Positions 34,901-40,031 of a stretch of DNA of 40,031 bases are shown one piece after another (position 1 is the first letter of the stretch; each line of letters opens with the position of its first letter). The stretch comes from Planctomycetota bacterium (GTDB taxonomy: Bacteria > Planctomycetota > Planctomycetia > Pirellulales > Lacipirellulaceae). The notes under the pieces are model-generated. The model did not search any database, had not been told where the DNA came from, and saw only the letters and a list, made by a program, of their open reading frames with translations. Location of the stretch: the NCBI GenBank assembly GCA_024276705.1, contig JAJRWS010000095.1:1-40031 (forward strand), written 5' to 3'. The translations under genes were made by a program, and so were the position numbers.

Positions 34901-36075
34901 GGTGCTGGAGCCTGGGCATCATGCTTACCGCCGCTCTGGTTCTCGGTTGGTCGTCAGGAGTTTTGGCCAGCAGCACCAACGATCGCGAATACTGGCTTGG
35001 GGATGATGATGGTGTGTTGGCGGATGAGAGTGTCAGCTTGACCTTCGATAGCATGTTCACATTAACCGGCGAAGGAGGCGATCAACAGAATCTAACCCCC
35101 TCGGCCACCGCGCCGACTTATGTGGATGTCGGCCCATCGGGCCTGGCCCGGCCCGGAGCCCTTGCGAATGCGCTGGGGGTTGCGTTCGATGCGGACGGCC
35201 AGAACTACCTGGTAGGTGATCGACTGGGCGAACCGCATTCGTCGATCGCCTCGGGCGAGTCGGATTTTTTTGGCCCGCTGGACTATAGTGATATCGTCGA
35301 TCGGGGTTTTCAGCTCTGGGTCCGTCCAGGCAATGGGTCGGGTTTGCAAGATGTGGTCATGGACACCAACCAACACGGCCTGCGGATCAGCGAGGCTGGT
35401 ACCTGGGTCTTGCGTTACGATGGGGGCGATATCGACAGCGGGGTTGCCGCGACTCCCAATCAGTGGGCCCATGCGATGGTGGTGCGGCCCGCGGGCGGGA
35501 CTGGGGCGCGTCTTTATGTCGATGGTTTTGCAATTGCCGCCGATTCAGGCGATTATAACCATGGCGACAATTTCCAACTGGTCCTGGGGGCGAACACGGG
35601 TGCTGCTGATAGTGAGCTCGTGGGCACGGATAACTTCTTTACGGGTGTTCTCGACGATTTGGAGATGTTTGTCCTGGGCGTGAGCTTTTTCGATGGCATC
35701 GATTACGGAACGTTCGATCCGGCCGAGGACAACCCGATCATCGCGGCGGCATTGGAGGGCATTGACCCGGCTGATGTCAACATGGACGGCGTGGTCAATG
35801 CCCAGGATGTTGACGACTTCGTGGCCAGTTGGCTTGACGCGAAAACGGTCAATGGAATTTCCATGGGTGATTTAGCAACCCGGGCCAGCGGCGACTTGAA
35901 TCTGGATGGAAATATCAACTTGCTGGACTGGAGCATCTTGAATGCCGCCAACCCAGCGACCGGAGCCACGATTATGGCGGCCCTGCAAGGGGTTCCCGAA
36001 CCGGCCTCGCTGTGGCTGCTCGGCTCGAGTCTGGCCTGGTTGCTGATTCGGCGCAGAGCCGGCTCGGGACGGTAA
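31960..36075 (+). CDS. Tandem triple PEP-CTERM polyprotein (3 x signal peptide - LamG - dockerin-like - PEP-CTERM)
   Basis: 1371 residues in one unbroken frame; ATG 31960 has GGAAGAGAG 6-15 bp upstream. Module 1: signal peptide about 12-32, a LamG-type domain (WNFTGGNFTPEAG, YTALYQTDMLNESDGDWFI), Ca-binding dockerin-like repeats (ADLNFDGNLDGQDWLAY), then PEP at 450-452 with a membrane span and RNRAG. Module 2 begins with a signal-peptide-like segment (M474 to about 497, VASVMVLLGSWLPAG, cut at LRA-Q), LamG, repeats (SADFNTDTFVDGQDLAIW), PEP at 938-940, span and basic tail. Module 3 starts at about M988 (LTAALVLGWSSGVLA), LamG, repeats, PEP at 1346-1348 and RRRAGSGR. Each cassette alone would be a normal exosortase substrate. 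A terminator-like hairpin follows at 36101. Confidence 0.9.
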   Translation: MQSTTNRPGSLNHKSFLVVAVVCVWAGQALADTTVWNFTGGNFTPEAGGVGTMEFFNGDATFGTFGNGNIGGGSTGVLNFTAATPTQGLQVTHNSPANGGGALVNQYTLIMDVNFSSLAGYTALYQTDMLNESDGDWFINSSGGIGIGGDYQGDLFPSTWYRLGLVVDSTSSGNSYRKYIDGVEVGVQGVADTIDDRWAIDSFFLLLTDENDETNAGSLSSVLFTDRPLNAIEMGVRGGPTADGIPATITLPVLEIVIDRDNGQIQLENNTGFGQDIKGYSILSADGALIEENASFFADTDSNWIQFTAPGATGDLSEGHLTTGSIANTASIDLGNAWLPYYRESADITFEYLDGTGALVTGAVSFTGNGGSAFALADLNFDGNLDGQDWLAYKEGLGVDLSGLSAARSYRQGDLTADGANDYDDFLAFKTAYDAVNGGGAFAAMLAAVPEPTSIVLLALAGLFTFGRNRAGCMRLFLVASVMVLLGSWLPAGQLRAQLPTPSGLWEFNNPADLTQAAIGNDLVLAGNNGPGAHTAIAGIGGSDGAVSIGVGSYYQATPGIAANGGAGANFVNEFTLIYDLKYPASSVGNWRALFATNNDVSAGDADYFIHPSDESWGVGDLGYTDNAGTGEFFSSPDTWYRVVMAVNLDDDPNEAYFNLYIDGVLTGQHNVGSLGLDGRFSLYASSDPNPIMLFSGDNDGEDAQMHYSNIAIWDRPLTPFEITALGGPDPDGIDLNVPVPGITLQVNTTTGNVTMLNNRGIDLPEAINFYEILSPAGALNATGWNSLDDQGTDSLGSADGQSWDEGGGSDANLLTEAFLLGTSQFNDGRSIDLGTAFDPSQFGQGQDGDLEFYFGMADSEQRLAGRVEYVSGGFLSADFNTDTFVDGQDLAIWNASFGVDAGGDADSDGDSDGNDFLTWQLQHTGSPLATPDAVGVPEPRAFGLLLLGLAGLILLAGQRTVLAGQRTCLVRQRPGRFTRGCWSLGIMLTAALVLGWSSGVLASSTNDREYWLGDDDGVLADESVSLTFDSMFTLTGEGGDQQNLTPSATAPTYVDVGPSGLARPGALANALGVAFDADGQNYLVGDRLGEPHSSIASGESDFFGPLDYSDIVDRGFQLWVRPGNGSGLQDVVMDTNQHGLRISEAGTWVLRYDGGDIDSGVAATPNQWAHAMVVRPAGGTGARLYVDGFAIAADSGDYNHGDNFQLVLGANTGAADSELVGTDNFFTGVLDDLEMFVLGVSFFDGIDYGTFDPAEDNPIIAAALEGIDPADVNMDGVVNAQDVDDFVASWLDAKTVNGISMGDLATRASGDLNLDGNINLLDWSILNAANPATGATIMAALQGVPEPASLWLLGSSLAWLLIRRRAGSGR

Positions 36076-36100
36076 GTTCGCGCACCTGCAGCAACGTGTC

Positions 36101-36150
36101 CAGCAATAACACCGGCGGGCGCTCGACGAGCGCCCGTTCGGTGTTGCTGC
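36101..36150 (+). terminator. Strong GC-rich hairpin after the polyprotein gene
   Basis: CAGCAATAACACCGGCGGGC and following bases pair with GAGCGCCCGTTCGGTGTTGCTG, about 18 paired bases with one bulge and a three-base loop. It starts 26 bp after the stop at 36075. No T-run follows. Confidence 0.65.
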
Positions 36151-36317
36151 ATGAGTTCACAGGTGGTGGTTTGGTGCCGTTTCTCGTGCTTTGGAGGTCT
36201 ACAGGTCTTCGTGCTCTTACTCGTAAGCATAGCCCAATTACATCGTTTTCGATCATGACCGATAAGGCAAATTATCGTGTGGTTTTTTGGACCTTCCACG
36301 CCAACCGGCGCATAGGT

Positions 36318-36354
36318 CGAGTACGAGTACCGCTTTGCTGAGTACGAGTACGAG
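36318..36354. repeat. CGAGTA hexanucleotide repeats
   Basis: Two short runs of the hexamer CGAGTA (36318-36330 and 36340-36354) are in the same orientation, separated by 9 bp, with a single inverted unit (TACTCG) at about 36215. It lies in the spacer upstream of the truncated phosphodiesterase gene. It is a weaker version of the hexamer arrays at 21115 and 28625. Confidence 0.6.
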
Positions 36355-36431
36355 GATGGTAGCCGGACTGTTGCAACTAGCACACATCGTGCGAGCATCT
36401 TACAGACTGAAACGCTAAAGGAAATATTGGT

Positions 36432-37399
36432 ATGGGTATGAAAACGGGTCGGCTTCTTTGCACGGTCTTAAGTCTCTTTGTTTTGCTGGCCATGCCCGCA
36501 TGGGCCCAAACCAAATCGCTGGTCATCGGCATTGACGGATTGGGGTTCGGAGAACAAGGCTTTTCAGTTGCTTCAACTCCCTGGATGGATCGGTTAATCA
36601 CCGGCCAATGGCTGGCCGGGTATCATGGCGCCTATTCGGCCCAGGCCTTTGCCGGGGGAGTCCTGGGCACGCCGACCCAACAGACAACGGTCAGCGGCCC
36701 GGGCTGGAGTACGATCCTGACCGGCGTCTGGACCGACCGGCATGGAGTCACGGGCAATGGCAGTTCGTTTGCCAATGGGGACTTCGACAATAATCCGGCC
36801 TACCTGGGCACGCTCAAAGAGACCATCCCCACGCTGACGACGGCCAGCTACGTCAATTGGACTCCGAAAGAACAATTCCCTGGATCGTGGCAAGCCAGTT
36901 CGTGAACCAGGGAAACTTGCCTATTTTTCCCCAGGGTGTTTCCCATGCCGATGTCGCGCCAACGGTGCTGGACCATTTTGATATTCCACTGCCTGACCGT
37001 TACGCAGGCGTCTCCCATGCCGCCGGCGCCATCTCGATCAACCCGGACATCAATGGCGACGGCATTGTTTCAGGCGACGGTACCGGCGAGTATGCCAACG
37101 ACGATGTGGTGGCCTTTGTTTCCCTCTGGTTGCAGCCCAACACGATCGAAAATCCAAATCCGGCCGATTTGAATCTGGATGGGATCGCCAACCTGGCCGA
37201 CTGGGCCGTACTTAACCAGGAGTTGCCTTCGATGGGGGCAGCCGTTCTCCATGCCTTGCAAGGGGCCGCCGTGCCCGAACCGGCCTCGGCCCTACTGGCG
37301 GTCATCGCCTCCCTCGGCCTGCTTGCAAGCCGGACCCGCTCTCCATATTGCATCAAACCTCAATGGATAGTACGTCCGACCTGTGAACGGTTGGCATGA
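36432..37399 (+). pseudogene. PEP-CTERM type I phosphodiesterase/alkaline phosphatase-like gene, internally deleted
   Basis: The 5' frame (36432-36905) has a signal peptide (LCTVLSLFVLLAMPAWAQ) and the start of a phosphodiesterase/nucleotide pyrophosphatase domain: LVIGIDGLGFGEQG, STPWMDRLI, and the nucleophile region GPGWSTILTGVWTDRHGV. It then reads off into PKEQFPGSWQASS and stops. A second frame, open from about 36857, carries the late part of the same domain (RTIPWIVASQFVNQG, SHADVAPTVLDHFDIPLPDR), dockerin-like repeats and a PEP-CTERM end (PEPASALLAVIASLGLLAS). The two halves meet near 36866-36872 but in different frames, and the middle of the domain, with the usual metal-binding Asp/His residues, is missing. 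So this looks like a deletion with frameshift. A ribosome-binding site (AAAGGA) lies ahead of 36432. Confidence 0.85.
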
Positions 37400-37412
37400 G
37401 CGGCTACAACCT

Positions 37413-37580
37413 ATCTGCGTCAATCTGCGTTATCTGCGGGCTCCCTTTGAATAAGGACCCATGGGAGACGGCATGAGCAATGAGTACTTTCTTCAAGAAG
37501 AAACCTTGCATTTCCCCGGGCGTCTGCTTGGAGGTCACCAAGAAGAGAGAGGCCCGCAGATAACGCAGATTGACGCAGAT
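37413..37580. mobile_element. 168-bp unit with perfect 28-bp inverted terminal repeats
   Basis: ATCTGCGTCAATCTGCGTTA and the next 8 bases at 37413-37440 are the exact reverse complement of 37553-37580. The 112 bp between has no gene. The arms belong to the same 'aatctgcgt' family as the repeats at 27101 and 37797. It could be a MITE or a folded intergenic repeat. Confidence 0.8.
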
Positions 37581-37647
37581 GATTCGATTGGGAAGTGACC
37601 CATGTCGCATAAGTTCCCCGGCCATCATTTTCTCTTGTCGTTTGGAT

Positions 37648-37760
37648 ATGCCACGAACTTAGCACCGAACCTCCAGCCCGACCGGGTGGCTTCGGGAGAT
37701 TGCCCCCCCGAGGCTCCCACAGATCCGGACGTGCCCACATAAAGCATCCGGTTCCTCGAA
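37648..37760 (-). mobile_element. Probable group II intron relic (non-coding part)
   Basis: Read on the minus strand, GAGGAACCGGATGCTTTATG is followed by GGCACGTCCGGATCTGTGGG, AGCCTCGGGGGGGCAATCTC and a CGGGT-rich segment. This matches my recollection of the sequence that follows the reverse-transcriptase/maturase ORF in many bacterial group II introns (…GAGCCGGATG…CACGTCCGGATCTGTGGG…). No reverse transcriptase remains. The last 26 bp (37648-37673) recur inverted at 11035-11060. The assignment is from memory of the family, not a search. Confidence 0.4.
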
Positions 37761-37796
37761 AAGGGGCGATATTCGGATCTAATTCTGAATCGCATG

Positions 37797-37833
37797 AGCG
37801 CAGATTAGCGTGGATTAGTGTTCTCAACCTTTT
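37797..37833 (-). repeat. 37-bp dispersed repeat, copy 2
   Basis: Reverse complement of 27101-27137 with two differences (CCACGC for CCGCGC, TTGAG for TTTAG). It lies 59 bp beyond the 3' end of the phosphatase gene at 37892. Confidence 0.8.
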
Positions 37834-37891
37834 TATTTACGTCCCGGTCAAAACGCCTTGGGTGGTAGGTCATCCATTGCAGATTGTGGCA

Positions 37892-40031
37892 CTACAGTCG
37901 GGCAAAGAGCGTGTCGAGCAGTTCGGAATTGACCGACTCATATAGCGACTCGTTTGGTTCCGTCCGGCTATCCGTCGCATTTGAAACAGGCTCTCGATCC
38001 TGCCTGCCGCGCTCACTACGACGAATACGTTGTAACGATCCGAAGACCGGATGTATCGGCTTGAACGTGTGCGCGGCCGCCGGCCACACGTTTTGAAAAT
38101 CGACAAGACTCGAGTCAGAGAATCTTCTGGTAGTGGTCCTGGTGGTCACGGCCCACAATGCTTGCTTGGCCAGGAGAGGATCCGTGCTGGCCTTTTCCGT
38201 GCTGGCTAGATTTGAAAAAGCCGCATCGACCGCTGCCGTGGGACTCGGGCTCGAAGTGACCGACAGGGCCAGGGCGGAAGGTGTGGCCAGCTCTGCCGTT
38301 GCCAGTTCCGCCGCTGCCGCCAGTTCCGTGGCGGCCACGGTCTGGCCAAACTCACCTTGCCACAGCGTCAGGTCGGCGCCATCGACAACACCATCGCCGT
38401 TTGCATCCCCGGTCGCTGGGGTGCCGGGCCCGCCGAAGCCACGTTGCCAGGTCAGGAAATCGATGCCATCGGTGTCGCTGTCCGAATCAAAATCGGCCAC
38501 CAGCGGATGGGTGATGGTATGCGTGTCGAGAATGCCGATGTACGATCCGTCCGCATTGAAAGCGTGCAGGATCACTTCGAGCCGATTTCCTTCCACGCGT
38601 AGTTCCGTGTATTGGTTGACCAACCCACCCACGATTGGCCGTGGCGGGCCGAGTACGCCGGCCGAACTTTCGTCTCGGACACTGCCTGCCAGATCGTGCG
38701 CCCCGCCGACCGTCATGTGGTCCCATTCCCGCACGATCGGTTCGTTCGTATCGAGCCAACTGCCACCGCCGGTGATCAGATAGTTAACGCCGTTCAGTTC
38801 GCCCCGTTCATATTCGTGGGTGTGCCCGCTGACGATCAGATCGATGCCATACTGCTCGGCCAGGGGCACCAAATTGGCCCGCAAGGATGAACTGCCATCG
38901 ATCCAGCGTTCGCAGTAGGGAGGTACATGGATACCTAGTACGGTGAAGCGCGGATCGGGATGGGACTGCAGCACACCCTCCAGCCAGCCGTTGGTAATGT
39001 CATCCATGCTGTAATAATCGATGGCGATCAGCAGAACCCCCGCCTGCTCGAATGCATAGGAGCCGTAGCCCGATGTGTACGGCCCGCCCCGATCTTTGCT
39101 CGGCATATCGGCGAATTTTCGGATCATGCTGCTGGAACCCTGGTCGTGGTTGCCCCAGGCATTGAACCATGGGACCGATTGGCCCAAATGCTCGGCCACG
39201 CGATCGAGGTAGTAAACCTGAGTGTCCGAGTAGCTGGAGCCGCTTTCGGCCAGATCACCGGTCGTGAAGCCGAAGTCGACTCCTTGGGCCACCATGTGGT
39301 CGAACATGGCGGTCGTCGGGGCGTAGGGGTCGGCCGTCCAGGTGCCATGGTTGGTCCCCTGGCTGTCGCTCCACATGGCGAAGCTGAAATCGATTTCACG
39401 GGTTGTGAAGGTCGTGAACTGGCGGTCTCCGGTCAGCGGTTGGAGAGTGTCGTCGAGCAGTCGGAAATGATACCCGGTCTCTTCCGTCAAGCCGGTGATT
39501 TCCGCCTTGTAGATGTACGTCCCCTGCCCACTGGCGATGTTCGTGGAGACCATGCTGGTGCCATAAGATGTGTCGAGGCCATACTCCACGGAAATGGGGA
39601 CGTCGGCGCTCATTTCCCACATGACCACGATCCCTTCGGTGTTAGCATTCTGCAGATAAGGATTGGTGACAAAGGCCAGTTCGGTGGCCGAAATGCCGCC
39701 CAAGAATTTCGCCTGAACGTCGGTGAGGGCCCAGTCGTAAATGGCCAGTTTCGACACATCGATCGTGTTGTCCTCGCCATCTTGATCCGCAAAAATGAGC
39801 AAGGTCGAATCGAGCGAGAACCGGCCATCGATCGATTGGATCGTCCCCTCCAGAATCTGCTCGCCATTGAGATAGATGTCGTAGCGATTTCCATTGTCGA
39901 CGGCGAAGACGATCCGGTACCACTGGTTGGCAACAATCGCCTCGCTCGAATACCCGGTATCCATCACGCCGATGGTGTTGTTGCTTGTATTGACAAAAGC
40001 ATCCCCATCGTTGCTGTTGGTCGGGTCGGTC
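37892..40031 (-). CDS. LamG - purple acid phosphatase-like metallophosphoesterase - dockerin-like protein (5' partial)
   Basis: The frame is open to the right edge, so the N-terminus and signal peptide lie outside; 712 residues are visible. Residues 1-115 are the end of a LamG domain (YRIVFAVDNGNRYDIYLNGE). Residues 118-210 form a fibronectin-like purple acid phosphatase N-domain (NPYLQNANTEGIVVMWE). The metallophosphoesterase follows with its metal ligands in order: SDSQ (D222), GDLAE (about 258), GNHD (293-296), H368 in GIHVPPY, and GHTHEYER (402-409). Dockerin-like Ca-binding repeats come next (VADFDSDSDTDGIDFLTW, GDANGDGVVDGADLTLW), then an Ala/Thr-rich tail of about 150 residues without a PEP-CTERM signal. 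Predicted: a secreted phosphatase or phosphodiesterase. The LamG and dockerin parts resemble the polyprotein modules nearby. Confidence 0.92.
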   Translation of the reverse strand, partial: TDPTNSNDGDAFVNTSNNTIGVMDTGYSSEAIVANQWYRIVFAVDNGNRYDIYLNGEQILEGTIQSIDGRFSLDSTLLIFADQDGEDNTIDVSKLAIYDWALTDVQAKFLGGISATELAFVTNPYLQNANTEGIVVMWEMSADVPISVEYGLDTSYGTSMVSTNIASGQGTYIYKAEITGLTEETGYHFRLLDDTLQPLTGDRQFTTFTTREIDFSFAMWSDSQGTNHGTWTADPYAPTTAMFDHMVAQGVDFGFTTGDLAESGSSYSDTQVYYLDRVAEHLGQSVPWFNAWGNHDQGSSSMIRKFADMPSKDRGGPYTSGYGSYAFEQAGVLLIAIDYYSMDDITNGWLEGVLQSHPDPRFTVLGIHVPPYCERWIDGSSSLRANLVPLAEQYGIDLIVSGHTHEYERGELNGVNYLITGGGSWLDTNEPIVREWDHMTVGGAHDLAGSVRDESSAGVLGPPRPIVGGLVNQYTELRVEGNRLEVILHAFNADGSYIGILDTHTITHPLVADFDSDSDTDGIDFLTWQRGFGGPGTPATGDANGDGVVDGADLTLWQGEFGQTVAATELAAAAELATAELATPSALALSVTSSPSPTAAVDAAFSNLASTEKASTDPLLAKQALWAVTTRTTTRRFSDSSLVDFQNVWPAAAHTFKPIHPVFGSLQRIRRSERGRQDREPVSNATDSRTEPNESLYESVNSELLDTLFARL

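Noticed and set aside
36206-36230. Hairpin CTTACTCGTAAG as a terminator
   Set aside because: Only a 4-bp stem; too weak compared with the hairpin at 36101.

Overview
The window reads as a chromosomal segment of a planctomycete, most likely of the Pirellulales type. The evidence is the combination of a planctomycete cytochrome (PSCyt1/DUF1549/DUF1553) gene next to a Tat-exported DUF1501 gene, an LEPRxLL-like N-terminal motif, LamG plus dockerin-like plus PEP-CTERM surface proteins, PQQ-type beta-propellers, a ThuA protein, and a GC-rich base composition. No rRNA, tRNA or CRISPR array was seen.

Layout. 1-10.8 kb is mostly housekeeping or metabolic: a K+ channel with a zinc ribbon tail, a low-complexity secreted protein, a large PQQ propeller protein with a methyltransferase-like N-terminus, a GNAT acetyltransferase, an AcuI/YhdH-type reductase next to pterin carbinolamine dehydratase, SlyX, an M1 aminopeptidase with HEAT repeats, and a DUF2784 membrane protein. 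10.9-13.5 kb is an accessory patch: a frameshifted LEPR/beta-helix/dockerin gene, an AT-richer PEP-CTERM gene behind a G10 tract, palindromic repeats, and a broken copy of the 3' end of the DUF1501 gene that lies beyond it. 13.5-18.5 kb is the DUF1501/DUF1553 pair. 18.6-20.8 kb holds a planctomycete-type secreted protein of unknown function and infA. 21.3-26.8 kb is a same-strand three-gene set: a GAF-GAF-membrane-HlyD protein, a periplasmic adaptor, and a PqqD-like/site-2-protease/HlyD protein. It looks like an export or peptide-maturation apparatus without a visible ATPase or outer-membrane channel. 27-40 kb is a surface-protein and glycan region: a PEP-CTERM TIM-barrel-like protein, ThuA, a second glycosidase-like protein, a giant 1371-residue ORF, a broken PEP-CTERM phosphodiesterase, and a LamG/purple-acid-phosphatase-like/dockerin protein running off the right edge.

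The most striking object is the ORF at 31960-36075. It holds three complete, consecutive [signal peptide - LamG - dockerin-like - PEP-CTERM] cassettes in one uninterrupted reading frame, with two internal PEP-CTERM sorting signals each followed directly by a new signal-peptide-like segment. The membrane topology is self-consistent, so processing by exosortase and signal peptidase could release three proteins from one polyprotein.

The intergenic DNA is rich in structured repeats: a 76-bp inverted-repeat element in two copies (15119, 24497), paired hexanucleotide arrays with a different hexamer at each site (21115, 28625/29019, 36318), a perfect 28-bp inverted repeat bounding 168 bp (37413), a 37-bp repeat shared by 27101 and 37797, a palindrome at 10886 with a half copy at 13455, and a probable group II intron relic at 37648. 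All functional calls come from reading motifs by eye; no database search was possible.
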